From Bombardia bombarda (lineage: Eukaryota; Ascomycota; Sordariomycetes; Sordariales; Lasiosphaeriaceae), in assembly GCA_030512295.1 (NCBI GenBank), contig JAULSR010000001.1, positions 7,649,001 to 7,713,000 on the forward strand: 64,000 nt of DNA, read 5' to 3'. This document shows, piece after piece, positions 34,243 to 46,111 of the stretch. Position 1 is the stretch's first letter, and each line of letters begins with the position of its first letter. The notes beneath the pieces were generated by a model. It was not told the DNA's origin, searched no databases, and saw only the letters and a program-made list of their open reading frames with translations. The translations under genes and the position numbers were made by a program.

Positions 34243-36262
34243 GGCGATAGTCGCCCACGAGGATGTCAGGCGAGCAACGGCTGCACTGTGGTTTGGTCAA
34301 TGACAGAAAATGTCGTCGGGGCGTCGGTGTATATATGCCGAATAACACACGGGCGCTCTCCCCAGCTCTTGGCTGCCAATTGGAAAAGCTCCGCGGACGG
34401 AGACCAATAAGCCCGGGTAAGCAACTGTCTCAAAAAATGCTGGGACCCCAAGACAAAATGGAAGGAACGTAGAACTAGAACAGGAACCAGGCCTCAACTT
34501 CGGCACTGGCCAGCCGGCTGAGAATTTGATTGCGAGATCATTGCAGAGCATGCACCCGCCAAGTTCTTGGTCTTCTTGTGTACTTGTGCATGCGTGCATG
34601 CAGGTTCGGTTTGGAGCTCCCCTGGAGATCTTCTCCAAAACATAGACCCACTCTCCACATCAGGCCATCTTAACCCCATCTTGGAGTTGGGGGCGCAAGG
34701 GTCCAGGAAGGGATCTCCTAGCCTACCCCGAGATCGGAGATTATTGACAGACCCGGGGAACTCCAATCCCCACGAATGCTAACAATTTTTGCGTGGAACT
34801 AAAACAATTCTAGGTTAGCTTATTGGATTCCAACTTGTATTTTGCGAGTTCAAACGAATCGCATTCACCTCGCAAACCAGTTACGCAGACCCGATGCTAA
34901 CCATTTCCATGAGAGAATTTCTGTTCCTCAAAAGCGACTTCTTCAAGCACTCACCTTATCCATGCCGCAATCCCGTCAAGCCGTGTGTTTTCCATGTCAG
35001 ACGACCGTCTTTACGACTTCCAAATCATGCTATCGGGGAGCATTGTGTGTGTAACATTGATCATTCATACAGGTCGCATACATGAATGACCCCTCAACAT
35101 CACTACATGTCGCGTGGTGAAAAGAATAGGGTCCTTGACCCGACCTGTGTTTCTTGTAACCCATCCAATTGCGAGAATGCCGGGCCGGGCCGCTGGCTAT
35201 CTCCCCGTCCAATAAAAATCTGCTCTGCTCTTTATCCGGCTCGCGGACCCCTACCTACATTGGTATCCCGACCCGCTGCCTTCTCCTTCTCGAGTGCCAT
35301 TGTCGAATATCCCTCTTAATTATGGAGAAAACGACATACTACGACTACGACGTGACTAGATGCGACCGTCTTCGAGTCATTGCTACTATTGTTGAGAAAG
35401 ATAACAAGCAAGATTTTGCTGTTTTTAAAACGACCAGAGAGACAGATCGCGCATGTGTCGCACTTGACATTGACTTTGTCCATCTTCTAGCAAGTCATTA
35501 TCAAAATGTGCCTCAAGTGTGATTTGTTCCTGATTTGGCTATGATATAGCTGGCATTGACTATACTGTCAATAAATAGTATGAAATGCAGGTTTCCTTTT
35601 GTATGTGACATCACGGTATCGGAGTGCCTGATTTAGTTTTGCAGTGACTAAATTTGGTGGTAGTTCTATACGGCCTTTAAAGCCAGGTAATGCTGCCATA
35701 AAATCGACCAGTGATGTCTGAGAACCTGGAAGTTTTATCTGGGCAATAATATGTTTGACCCAGCTCACTGGTTCCAGCCGACCGCCACATAAAGCTTGTT
35801 TGTATGCTGAGCATAGGTACAGCATGGAGCAATAATCTGGCAACAACCCTAGTTTTACCACCGAGCATTTCATCATTGTACTCGAGCCAATAGATCTGTT
35901 ATCGGACGAGTCCCCCCAGAAATTTAAGGTGAAGAGAATAAACTCCAATAACAGCGGGGTTACTCATTGTATTTGCTGCCACAGCAGGTTGCAGAAATCA
36001 GGTTGCGGAAGGAGCGAGCCATGTCAGAAGACCACGCAAGGATGTGTTGCCGGTTATTGCTCCATATTGTAGCTGGTAGACGCTAAAATTTCACGGGATT
36101 AGTACTGACTTATATGGTAAAGAGGGGCGTTGATCACGCAGTCATTCTTTTTCTATCATTCTTGTGAACTACACTAGATTTCAATCCTTATACCTCCCAA
36201 CGATTACATACACCCCAGATGGAAGTCATCACGTCCGACCACCATCGATAATCCCATCCCAA
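34243..36262. other. Gene-poor region with possible relics
   Basis: 2.0 kb. Two frames are worth naming: 35322-35522 (+), 66 codons from ATG (MEKTTYYDYDVTRCDRLRV...), and 35568-35948 (-), 126 codons without a good ATG ('LPGSQTSLVDFMAALPGFKG'). Neither has a recognised domain; both could be remnants. Otherwise nothing is seen. Confidence 0.3.
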
Positions 36263-37198
36263 CTAAACTCCCTTATACGTCTCCATCAGAATCTCCACGT
36301 TCCTCGGCTCAGCCATAAACTCCTCAAAGGTAGCCAACTTGATCCCCCAAGACTTGACCTCCTCCACATCCACAAAATCCTTCAGAACCCGCAGCGCCAG
36401 ATGGGCACTGATCATCGGATCCACCGCCCTCTTCGCTTCAACCTCCTCCTCCGTCATCGGCACAAACTTGAACTCCCTTCCTGTCGCCTTTGACATGACC
36501 GCCATGATCTCCCCAGGCGTCATCAAGTCAGTCGACAGCTCAACATCCTTCTTGTTGAACCTCTCCGGGTCCTGAAACGCCGCCACCGCAAACTTGGCAA
36601 TGTCATTTGTATCAATCAGCGGCAGCTTGTCGTCGGGCCGCAGGGCGAAATTCCATACGCCCGTCTTCACCAGGCCGCCGTACATAAAGGCCGCCTTCTT
36701 GCCGAGGAAGTTCTCCATGTACGAGGCGCCGCGCAGGATGGTCCAGAAATCAAAGCCGGCCGCCTTGAGGAGCTGCTCGATGGCGCGCTTGGAGAGCAGC
36801 GACTGGCCCATGATATTGTCGGGGTCGAAGGTGGGGAGCTCCTCGAGACGGTCGATGATGAGGGAGCTGTTGTAGATGACCTGGCGGACGCCGGCGGCCT
36901 TGGCGATGGAGAGGATGGAGGCGACTTGCTCGCGCTCGCGGCTGGTGTCGGAGAAGCCGATGACGGTGTTGAGGAAGAGCATGGTGCAGCCGGCGATGCT
37001 GGCGGCGAGAGCGGCCTCGTTGTCCCAGTCGCCCGGGGTGAGGGAGACGCCCTGGGAGGCGAGGGTCTGCGCGGCTGGCGAGGAGGGGTCACGGACGGTG
37101 GCGTGGACGGTCCAGTTGAGCTCGCGGAGCTGGCGGACGAGGTTGAGGCCTGTGCTGCCGGTTGCGCCGCAGACGAAAACGGTGGGGGTAGAAGACAT
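36263..37198 (-). CDS. NmrA-like NAD(P)-binding protein
   Basis: 311 aa, single exon, atypical short-chain dehydrogenase fold of the NmrA-like family. The glycine motif GATGSTG is at residues 11-17 ('VFVCGATGSTGLNLVRQLRE'). It is followed by 'CTMLFLNTVIGFSD', 'AAGVRQVIYNSSLI' and 'ATGREFKFVPMTEEEVEAKR'. Members act as redox-sensing regulators or as NAD(P)H-dependent isomerases and reductases, and catalytic status cannot be told here. It is divergent from a Zn2Cys6 regulator with a shared 767 bp promoter, so co-regulation is likely. GC-rich, normal coding sequence. Confidence 0.88.
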   Translation of the reverse strand: MSSTPTVFVCGATGSTGLNLVRQLRELNWTVHATVRDPSSPAAQTLASQGVSLTPGDWDNEAALAASIAGCTMLFLNTVIGFSDTSREREQVASILSIAKAAGVRQVIYNSSLIIDRLEELPTFDPDNIMGQSLLSKRAIEQLLKAAGFDFWTILRGASYMENFLGKKAAFMYGGLVKTGVWNFALRPDDKLPLIDTNDIAKFAVAAFQDPERFNKKDVELSTDLMTPGEIMAVMSKATGREFKFVPMTEEEVEAKRAVDPMISAHLALRVLKDFVDVEEVKSWGIKLATFEEFMAEPRNVEILMETYKGV

Positions 37199-37461
37199 GA
37201 TGAGGAGGGTTATAGGCTTTGGTATGGGGTGGTTGAAACTAGAAACTTGGAGGTTTGATTTGATTCTGAGTGTTCGATGATGAGATGAGTTGCTCTGGCC
37301 TCAGAATAGTGTCTTGTTTCTCTCGAACATCTCACCTTTTCGAAGGAGAGACCTTCACTTATATGGTCATACGGCTTTGCATTCCCTCCCCTCATGATGA
37401 TATCTAAATGCTGGTTTGTCATATCGGACTCTCGGACACTTCTTTTTTGTGTTACTATTCG

Positions 37462-37473
37462 GCGGAATTCCGC
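37462..37473. promoter_or_regulatory. Palindrome GCGGAATTCCGC (candidate regulator site 1)
   Basis: A perfect 12 bp inverted repeat, CGG-AATT-CCG with flanks, lying 264 bp upstream of the NmrA-like start codon. Inverted CGG/CCG half-sites are the usual target of dimeric Zn2Cys6 proteins. Confidence 0.55.
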
Positions 37474-37821
37474 AAGAATCAAACTAATACAGGAAGTGTA
37501 TTATTTGTTGGGCGAGGGAGGACATGAAAGGTGGTGCATTTATGTCCAGACAACCATGTCGATGGTACAATTGGCGTATTCGCAACCAGGGACGGATTCA
37601 ATTACATGGCAAGTGTGGAGGGAGATGTCAAGACTGTGGTATGACTTGGCGTGGTGGGCTAGGGGTAACAGTTTTCCACACAGTTTTGCACTGTGTCGCT
37701 AATCCTTTTCTGGTATATGCGGGTGCAGGTATGACACGGGCATAACCTACAATGTCCGGGCTCCCTAACATTCATCCAAGTCAAACGCAGATACCTACAT
37801 ACTAGTACATGGGTACGTACT

Positions 37822-37837
37822 TGGCGGAATTCCGCCA
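37822..37837. promoter_or_regulatory. Palindrome TGGCGGAATTCCGCCA (candidate regulator site 2)
   Basis: A perfect 16 bp inverted repeat with the same CGGAATTCCG core as site 1, lying about 130 bp upstream of the Zn2Cys6 regulator start codon. It fits an autoregulatory operator. Confidence 0.6.
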
Positions 37838-37965
37838 TAGGCACACCATACCACCAACCATCATTAGCCCGCTTGTCGACTTGTCGCATCACTCACAACA
37901 ACAATGAATCTCACCAGTCCAGCGTCTGAAGCTGCTTGTGATCCCACCTCCGCCGCTAGCAGGCC

Positions 37966-39693
37966 ATGTCATTTCCCAGCCTGTACTCGACGTCGATACA
38001 ACCTACATTGTCCATGAGATATACAGCTACACGCTCTAGACCTGCCACACAATCAGCAATGCCATCTCAGTCCCTGTCTGTGATGGAGCGGGCCAATCCC
38101 CCGCCGCGGCGAAAGTCGTGCGCCAGCTGTATCAAGGCCAAGCGACGCTGCACGCTCGAGACCCCAGCCTGCCAACGATGCATACAGAGAAAGATGGACT
38201 GCAGGTACCTATCTGGGACTAATTCCAAGAGACGACCTCCGCCGCCTCCATGTCCACCAGCAGCAGCTGGAGTACGGCCTGTACAGCCTGGTTCCAGACC
38301 TAAGTCTACACCAGCGCTACAAGTACCGGCAGCAGCCATCCCGACCCCAGATCAATCCCACGCCGCATGGAGCCTGATGATGGACAATATCAACGCAGAC
38401 ATGGATGTCACCTTTTCCAGCCTATCCCTCCCGAATGTTGTACCAAATTCATGGGATTGTGGTGTCAACCTGCAACAAGACTTTTCCCTGGAATGTTCCG
38501 CGCCCTTGACAAACTCGCTCGGCGACTTCGGCTCCATCTATGAATCTCTTGAGTTGGACGAAGACCCAGGCAACCTTGGCATGATGGAACAAGCGTGGAT
38601 CACCAAGCCATACGCCGTCCCGGGAAGCGTCCCGACCCTGAGCCAGGGGCTGATCACATATCTGATCAGGACCCGTCTCCAATACGCGATCGACAACATC
38701 ATCGCCGCCCCGCGGTCCATGTTGATGGAGAACCGCACGCCGTGGAGCCACCCCCGTCTATACGAATACTCCATGCCTAGGTCCATGGAAGGTAGGTAAC
38801 AGCTATTCCCACATATCCACCCGACCACCCCTTCCTCTTCTCAGATATAATCGAATATTTTAGATTCTTCGGCAACAAGAAACCCCATTACTGACCCCCG
38901 TCCACCCAGACGCCCTCTCCTCCTGCGCCCTCTACGTCGCCAAAACCCCCATCAACTCACACGTCATCCTGCGCTCCATTGAGAGCCGCGTGCGCGAGCT
39001 CGTCGCCAGCCCCATGCCGCTCGACCCGTTCGGCATCCTGGCGCGGACGCAGGCGCTCCTGCTTTACCAGATCATGCGCCTCTTTGACGACGACCCGCAG
39101 GTGCGCAGCTCGGCCGAGCAGACGGCCGAGCCGCTCGAGCAGGCCGCGCTCACCCTCCTCACGTACACCTCGTTTGACGAGCCGTTGCTCGAGGACACCA
39201 GAGCAGCCACAGCCCTCACGCCGCCGCTGTCGCCACCACTTCAGAATGCCGGCCCGACGGCGTTCTGGGACAGCTGGGTGTTTCAGGAGTCGGCGAGGCG
39301 GACGTCGCTGATTACGTTTGTGTTTATGAGCATGTATCGGCTGATCAGGGGGGACACGTCGCTGTTTTGCGACCACCGGACGTATCTGTGTCACAAGGTC
39401 ACGCTGTCGGCGTGTTTGTGGCAGGCGGCGGACGCGCCGAGCTTTGAGGTCGCGTGGAGGGAGAAGGACCATTTCATGGTGCAGTCTATCAGGTATGTTG
39501 TCTTTGTTTCTGAGATGTTTGAATGGAGGGCGTTTATGGTACTGACAAAATGATTGGCTCCTGAAGCCCATTACAGCCCCTCAACAATGCGAGGGGGGAT
39601 GAGATTGATGTTTTTGGAAAGATCCTCATCAGTGCGATTATTGGCGTCAAAGAGACCAGGCAGTGGCTGGCTGGTATTGGTGGCGTTCTGTGA
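37966..39693 (+). CDS. Zn(II)2Cys6 transcription factor
   Basis: Fungal binuclear-cluster regulator of 511 aa. Exons are 37966-38791, 38910-39492 and 39567-39693; donors GTAGGT and GTATGT, acceptors CACCCAG and CTGAAG. The zinc cluster is C52-X2-C55-X6-C62-X6-C69-X2-C72-X6-C79 ('ASCIKAKRRCTLETPACQRC'), followed by a Pro-rich linker. The C-terminal half has the helical regulatory region seen in secondary-metabolism type regulators ('LARTQALLLYQIMRLFDDDP', 'FVFMSMYRLIRG') and ends 'KETRQWLAGIGGVL'. There is an alternative Met at residue 40, just before the cluster. The target is likely local (NmrA-like gene and itself), inferred from the shared palindromes; no metabolic cluster is visible nearby. 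Confidence 0.85.
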
Positions 39694-39905
39694 TGTTTGA
39701 CTGCGGGAAGAGAAGAGTGGGTGTTGGGATTGACTGTTTTGGGGGTTTCAATGCGAAATGGGATAATTGATTGAAAGTTGGTTGCCCTCTGAATTATTAC
39801 CGCTCTATATGCATTTGATATAAAAAAAGGTGGTGGGCCCTGCCCGTACATCGAACGCCCGCTTTTCATCAGCGACCCTATCCTCCTCAGACCGCTCACG
39901 ACGAC

Positions 39906-40560
39906 TCAAGCCCGAACCTTGGCCAGAGCGGTGACCTGGTCAAGCAGCGCCTTGGCCTCCCCCGCGGCGTTCTTGAGCACCTTGTCACGCAAGTGATCGA
40001 TCTGCAGCCCGGCGGCGGTCGGGGCGTTGCCCTGCGCCGTCTGGATGCGCGAGATCTGGAACTCGAGGAAGAACTTGGGCACCTTGATGGCGAGGTTGCC
40101 GTTGACGGAGCGGATGCCGGCCTCGGTGGCGAGGTAGACGTCGAGCTCCTTCTGGAAGGTAGCTAGGTCGTTGGAGGCCAGGGGGGCCTTGGTCGCGAAC
40201 TTGGAGAGGGCGAACTGCAGCGGCTTCTGGCCCGAGGTGGCAAAGTTGACGGAGGAGAAGGAGACGCCGCCCGAGGTGACGTCGGGCACGTTGGAAAGCG
40301 TCTTCTTGGCTGTGTTGCACGTGATGCGGCTCTGGACGGAGTTGACCGAGGTGACTACCTCGGCGGGGAGGACGCTGTTGCCGATGACGAAGCATGCTTG
40401 GGATTGGCGCTCGAGGACTACCGGGGCTAGATGAAGGGGGGAGTTGTTAGGGAAGATCTTGCAGTTGCTTAGGGGAGAAGAGGGGGGTTGGATAAGGGGA
40501 CTCACCAGAGAGAGCGACGCCAGCGCCGAGACCGAGACCGAGAAAGAGAGTGAACTTCAT
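39906..40560 (-). CDS. Small secreted protein, cell-wall type
   Basis: Exons 40506-40560 and 39906-40426 (donor GTGAGT, acceptor CATCTAG) give 191 aa. MKFTLFLGLGLGAGVALS is a short signal peptide. The mature part carries 'QACFVIGNSVLPAEVV', 'GVSFSSVNFATSGQKPLQFA', 'DVYLATEAGIRSVNGNLAIK' and 'VPKFFLEFQISRIQTAQG'. It has few Cys and is mostly helical with Ser/Thr/Ala. It resembles small secreted or wall-associated proteins of Sordariomycetes, but I do not know a function. The intron sits just after the signal-peptide exon, a common arrangement. Confidence 0.7.
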
Positions 40561-41246
40561 CTTGTCGTTTTTGAGGGTATCTGTTTTGTTGATAAGGGTT
40601 GATAAGGATGAAAAAAGAAGGTCGGTCTCAGGAAGGAAGCGAAAGTAGAGAACGGAAAACAAAAAAGAATGGAGGGCGAAACGAGACGAATTGAAAGATT
40701 GACAGCACAGCGGTTAACAAAACAAGAGAGAGATCTGATCTCAGGAGATCGTGGCCAGTCTATATAGGTCGTCGACCACTTTGTCTTCTTGTCGTAACCG
40801 CCTCCATGGGTCAAGGATTAGCAGCACGTCGTCTCATCTTGGACCCCTTGTTATGGCGAGAGGCCAGGAGTGGACTAGCGTGGTGGTATTGGACGAACTC
40901 CTTAGCAGATGTGGGGAATGTTTCGTGTTTGGGATCCCTTCCCCTTCTCCACCGCGGGTACCATCCATCGAGCTAAGCCATGGGGTTTTGAGAGTGAAGG
41001 GTCATAAGAGCTAGGAAGCGAGGGCTTGGTGGTGATCTGGTGAGCCCCTTGCGATTGCGAATTGGAGATTGGCGTTTCTGCGCAAGCGCTAATGTCTGGT
41101 CATGACCATGAATCAATCATACACCCTGATGTGCATGGATGCCTTTGGCTCTGACAGCATGATTTTTTTATTTGCATGTTGAAAGATGCCTGACGGAATA
41201 CTCTAAGTCTATATCAACGTCAAAGCAAAGACATCTTCTGACGTTA
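40561..41246. other. Upstream region of the small secreted protein gene
   Basis: 686 bp between the start of the secreted-protein gene and the stop of the PAQR gene, both on the minus strand. No gene recognised. Confidence 0.4.
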
Positions 41247-42258
41247 TTAACATGCTCCTCTCTGATGGTTCCAGTCAAAGGTGGTCAAAAGGCCCTTGAG
41301 GTGGAAACCGGCTGCCAATAGAATGAGTACGTGGAATATCTGATGTGAACTGCCAAAAACATCAAAGGTCCCAGGAGAGAGACGCTCCGGTATCCGAGTC
41401 TTTGGTTCGAGTTGAACTATCAGCATCATACTTGGTTAAAATGCGCAAAAGAAAAGAAATCTAAGACTCACGGCGTATAGAGTAGCTCCGAGCAGATAAC
41501 AGGCGAACTCGAGCGAAAGCCAGGTGAACAAGGTGATTCGAAGATTCATGCCCTCAATTCCATGCGAGCGGAGACCCCATGTAATGGGAACCAGAGCAGA
41601 AAGCCCCAGGCATGCAAAAAGCGCAGCGCGGTACGGTCTCCACGCCGGAGTACGTGTTCTCGGATTTGCAGAAAAGACGGCACAGCCAACCGACAAGCCG
41701 GTAATCTGTACGAGTGTTAGCAAACAAGTTAGGCAAGATACGAATTACGTATCTATAAGATTCACGGACCATGGCCGAGAAAGCGTACGCGAGCATAGGC
41801 TCACAGTACCATCCATAATATATCATGGACAAGAAACTGCCACAAGTCATGATGACGATGCCCAGGTGGTCGAACTTCTGTGTAATTGCATTGACCTCAG
41901 GAGAGTGGTTGCAGACGGCATGGTATGTCGCGCTCATGCCCAAGCACAGAAATGCGCAGAAGAACCAAACGCTGAAAGCGATGGTATCGCGCCAAGTAAA
42001 GGTTGCATAACGTGTCGAGATGGACTGGTAGACGGAGAATGCACCGAGGAGGATTGCTGCCGCGCCCCACATGTGTGTATGGATGTTGACGGATTCGGTG
42101 TGCAAGGCAAATATGCTTTGGATTGATTTTCGAAGTGAATAGGATGGGCCTCGGTAGCTACCGAGGATATAATGATTGTCCTGAAGCCATTTTGGAAGCT
42201 CGTTGAAAGACAGAAGGCTGGGAGCCTTGGGCGTTTTGGTCGTGTCTGGCGATGTCAT
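41247..42258 (-). CDS. PAQR / hemolysin-III family seven-helix membrane protein
   Basis: AdipoR/IZH-type protein of 291 aa. Exons are 41770-42258, 41472-41705 and 41247-41399; donors GTCCGT and GTGAGT, acceptors CGTACAG and CCAAAG. The N-terminal family mark is 'LPKWLQDNHYILGSYRGPSY' with 'HTESVNIHTH'. Likely zinc-site residues are S109 and H113 ('SATYH'), D130 ('KFDHLG') and the C-terminal H260/H264 ('SSHQIFH'). Fungal relatives act in zinc and sterol homeostasis or in ceramidase-like signalling. An earlier acceptor at TGATAG would give the wrong frame; CCAAAG yields the conserved 'YATRIPERLSPGTFDVFG' joint. Confidence 0.88.
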
Positions 42259-43571
42259 TGAGAGACGTCTGGTATCACAAGCAGGAGAGAAAGGTGATTC
42301 AGTCGGGTCTCGGGAGGATGGCGAGAGCGGTTGCGAAATGATACAGCAAGAAATGAGAACTTGTCGCGCCTTGCAGAGAGGAGACGGATGAAATTAAAAA
42401 TTCGAGTTGCACAAAAGCTGGACGAGGCCGACGAGGGGTTGTACTTGGGGGCTGAGGCAGTCATGCGTGTCGCCCCCCGCTCTTGCCGTTCCTGCGTTGA
42501 CGCCAAATCCAATCACCGAATAAATGAGGCTTGGCACGAATACGTATTCGTACCGTGCAGGCCGATAAGATGCATGACTGAGACATATCGGCCTCATTCT
42601 CACCAATCAAACCGGATGAAGTGCACTAAGCATCCGAAGTCTTACCTGGTGGGTTACACAAAAGATACGCCCGCGAGGCAAAGAGGCGAGAGAGGGAATT
42701 GGAATTCCGATAGGACGGAAGCTTCAAGGCGAGCACTGTGCGCAGGTGGAAAACAGTACTGGATCGGAAGCAGACTGGAGCTCCAGTCACTCATGTCGGG
42801 CAACCTGCCTGCAGGTTTGAGCTTGCTAACCTACCTCAGCAAGCTCAGGTAGCCAACACCATAACGGGCAAGCCAGTTGCTCGATTGTTAAATGATGCCT
42901 AGGCATACTCAGCTCCGGTGTACTTTTCAGGACACACGATTTCAGGATCGTTGATCTCTGTGGGCTACAGAGGCATGCAAATTAGTTTGCATAGGTAAGG
43001 TACCTACCCAGACAATACTTCCCTGGCAGACTTGGCTACTCGAGCTAATAACTAAACAAAACTAAGGGAGGTAGGTGAGTTGTTTACCTATTCATGAAAG
43101 CAAACAAGACTGGCACCAGACCGTTACATGAAAGTTCAGGGGTATGTCCAGCTTCTCGCCTACTTTTCTTACTATGTACCATGAGTTTCAAGTCGTAACC
43201 GCCCTGGCTGTGATTGATCAGACATACGGTGTGTTACCGTAAGCAAGCCACAGAGAACAATATAATCAGGTACCTGCCAGGGTATTTATGTACATGCATA
43301 CCGTCACATATGCTATTCTGGACCGGTCCCAAGCGTTGTTCGAGTATATCGGTTGCCTGCAGAAAAAGGGAGCGGCTTTCTGTGCATGAAGATGGTAGGT
43401 ATTGGGGGTTTTCCCTCAGATAATTAGATGTTCGTCTAGGTAGATACCTACAACACATAACCGGAAATCCTTCAAATCTTGCTCCATAGCCCGACCTTCC
43501 TCTTAATATGCTGTTATATGTACCCAAATCTTTTCTAGATCCAATCGCCCATATCCCACGAGCCTGCCAAC
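42259..43571. other. Divergent intergenic region
   Basis: 1.3 kb between divergent genes (PAQR and an integral membrane protein). No gene recognised. Confidence 0.4.
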
Positions 43572-44918
43572 ATGACCCCGTCATTGATTCTTGTTGCACT
43601 TATGAGCAGGTCTGTTTCTGCCCTCAACGCAACCGGGGAAGGCAATGAAGGAGAGCAGACTGTATACGCATGGGTCCAAGAGCCGAATTCTAGGGGAACC
43701 ATGAGTATCGTCTGGAACAGTCTCACCACGGTCTTCCTCTGTACGTGGACAGTTCTCTGCTTGAACCTACCCGCTGAAGATGAGTCCTTCTCCAACCGAT
43801 TTTGGAGAAAGTTTCGCTGGATGGTACTGGCTCTCAGCGGACCAGAGTTTCTTCTCTGTTTTGCCATCGGGCAACATGCTGCTGCAAAACGCTCGGTTGC
43901 CTTGTTCCAGAATCTCGGGTCCATAACTTGGACAATGGAACACGGCTTCTTCGCTGACATGGGAGGATTCGTCCTGATGCCGTCCGACACTCCGAAATTT
44001 CCAATCAACTCCAAACAACTGAACTATCTTGTCTCGAAAGGCTACGTCTCAATCCCCGAAGTCTCGCAGAGAGACATCACAGACCGAACCAAAGCAGATT
44101 ACTTTGCCAAGTTCGTCACCGTATTCCAGACAACTTGGTTTTTGATGCAAGTCGTGGGTCGAGGGGCAACCCATCTGCACGTCACCACGCTGGAACTGAC
44201 AGCTGTTGCAATCGTGGTGTGTACCTTTGGGACCTTTTACTGCTGGTACAAGAAGCCGCTCGACGTCGAGGTCCCCATCATCATCCGCCCCAACGTGACC
44301 ATCGCACAGATTCTCATCGAAGCCGGCCCGGCAGCATCGGAACCATACAAGCAGACACCGCTGGACTTTGTCGACGACTTCACCCCCTCCTGGTCCATCA
44401 ACGTCACATCTCGCTTCGGCATCCGCACCGGCCCGCGGCGTCGCCCTCTCCGCCGCCTGGGCAACTGCCGTATCCCCCAGCTTGACAAGCCCTCGAGAGC
44501 ACTTCTCTTCACCATCACACACATCTACGGGAGCATGCACTTGATCGGCTGGAACTTTACATTTCCCACAGCTATCGAACAGCTGCTATGGCGAATTGCG
44601 GCCGCCACTATTTTTGCCACCACCTTTCTATTCTGGGCCATCGACCGCGGCGAGGCTTGGTATTTCGACAAGGAGTATTTAAAATGGTACTATCTCATCA
44701 CCCGCAAGAAGCCGCCGGCTGACGAGAAAATTGGACGAGATCCTGGTCGCAAGTTCCATGCGCCGACATGGGTGCTGTTCGCGCATCTCATGATTGCAGC
44801 GTGCTACACGGTTGCGAGACTGTATTTGTTCTTCGAGGGATTCTACGGGCTCAGGAAGCTACCGGCTTCAGCATTTGAGTGCGTAAATTGGAATCAGGCA
44901 ATACCGCACCTGGCATAG
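43572..44918 (+). CDS. Uncharacterised fungal integral membrane protein
   Basis: 448 aa, single exon, from ATG 43572. The N-terminus (MTPSLILVALMSRSVSALNA) looks like a signal peptide. The first helix region is 'RGTMSIVWNSLTTVFLCTWT', then 'ALSGPEFLLCFAIGQHAAAK'. A soluble part 'WTMEHGFFADMGGF' follows, then more helices ('ELTAVAIVVCTFGTFYCWYK', 'LFAHLMIAACYTVARLYLFF'). The pattern 'EPxxRGT..W..L.T...CTWTVLxLNxP' marks a family greatly expanded in filamentous fungi and annotated only as hypothetical. Helix count by eye is six to eight. I do not assign a function. Confidence 0.75.
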   Translation: MTPSLILVALMSRSVSALNATGEGNEGEQTVYAWVQEPNSRGTMSIVWNSLTTVFLCTWTVLCLNLPAEDESFSNRFWRKFRWMVLALSGPEFLLCFAIGQHAAAKRSVALFQNLGSITWTMEHGFFADMGGFVLMPSDTPKFPINSKQLNYLVSKGYVSIPEVSQRDITDRTKADYFAKFVTVFQTTWFLMQVVGRGATHLHVTTLELTAVAIVVCTFGTFYCWYKKPLDVEVPIIIRPNVTIAQILIEAGPAASEPYKQTPLDFVDDFTPSWSINVTSRFGIRTGPRRRPLRRLGNCRIPQLDKPSRALLFTITHIYGSMHLIGWNFTFPTAIEQLLWRIAAATIFATTFLFWAIDRGEAWYFDKEYLKWYYLITRKKPPADEKIGRDPGRKFHAPTWVLFAHLMIAACYTVARLYLFFEGFYGLRKLPASAFECVNWNQAIPHLA

Positions 44919-45067
44919 CGCAGTGCGATGGAAGACTGACGCTTGAATGAGAATTGAGAGGGGAATGGCAGACTCTTCTTAAATATGTACTAATAGGACA
45001 CTACCACATACACTCAAGTCTCATTTCATACACCCAATCCTCATCAATTTCATTCAACTTTCCTCGC

Positions 45068-45455
45068 TCAGTTGGACCGTTTGCTTGTCCCTCCCATCAG
45101 ATTCTGGACCGTCCCGCCGATGCTGCCGTGCTCGGTGAACTGCTTGCCAATGACTCCTTCCTTATCCAGCGGTCCTCCAATCTTCTGCGCGGTTCCGCCA
45201 ACCGCTCCTTCCTCTTTATCAAGAGTTAGTAAGTGATTCAACCCACGTGCACGAAACAGAAAGTTGATAATTACCAGTAAACTGCTTCCCAATCGGGCCC
45301 GCCGCATCAAACACCTTGGCCCTGTCCCATCCATGAGCAGCAGTGGCACCGCTCATGGTCGGTGAAACCGTGGCCCCCGTCGATTTGGGGCCGGCCTTTT
45401 TGTTCAGCCCAGTAGCGGGCTTGGGAGAAGTATCTGGCACCGTGTCCTCGGGCAT
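45068..45455 (-). CDS. Small protein with GKQFT-GxxGGT repeats
   Basis: Exons 45275-45455 and 45068-45213 (donor GTAATT; TTACTAAC branch; acceptor ATAAAG) give 108 aa. The product is MPEDTVPDTSPKPATG..., then internal repeats: 'GPIGKQFTEEGAVGGTAQKI' and 'GVIGKQFTEHGSIGGTVQNL'. The splice joins the repeats in register, which supports the intron. It is hydrophilic and Gly-rich, with no signal peptide. The family is unknown; such Gly-rich repeat proteins in fungi are often stress- or conidia-related, which is only a guess here. Confidence 0.65.
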
Positions 45456-46111
45456 TGTGTTCTTTTGTATGTGTTGCAGCTGGAGATATATTCGTAGGTG
45501 TGGTTGGAGCAAAGGCACGTAGGTCGTGTGGGTTAACGTGCAGTCGATTTAAAACTACATCATTGATGAAAGAAAAACCGAGTCTAGGACGAATATATAA
45601 AGAGCTATATACCATAACTTACCCACACCACATTTGAGAGCGCAACGGAAAGGGGCCCCGTTGGTGGGTGACTTCATGATGTGATGACCCGCGATGATGT
45701 CATGGATGATAAGCGCACGCCAAACAGAGTCAGGAACCCGAACCCATTGAACCCATTGGACCCCTGAGCTGCTCGAACATCTCGATCTCTCGGCCCGCCC
45801 GATAATAGTAGAAGAAGGTTCATTTTCATTCCATCCCCGTTATTAAATCTAAAATAAATCTGTAAATGGACGATTACCAATGCCGCGACATGTCCTCGTC
45901 CATGTCCAAACAGCCACCCACTCTTGAATTATGCTCATATGCATCTCTAAGTGAAAACTCCCCCGTCTGATTGTCATCAAAGAGCCATAAATTATACACA
46001 TGCACACAATTAAAGCGCCGTGACTGAAATCCACCCCCCAATAGCCGCATAAACACAGTGATAAATAATACAACATCTACCTTGGCCCCCCGCGACTCTC
46101 CATCTCTCCCC
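45456..46111. other. Intergenic region
   Basis: 656 bp upstream of the small repeat protein and downstream of the large zinc-finger gene. Nothing recognised. Confidence 0.4.

Larger units (their letters stand above)
37199..37965. promoter_or_regulatory. Shared promoter, NmrA-like gene / Zn2Cys6 regulator
   Basis: 767 bp between divergent starts. It contains two perfect palindromes with the core CGGAATTCCG, described separately. The short frames inside look non-coding. Confidence 0.55.
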
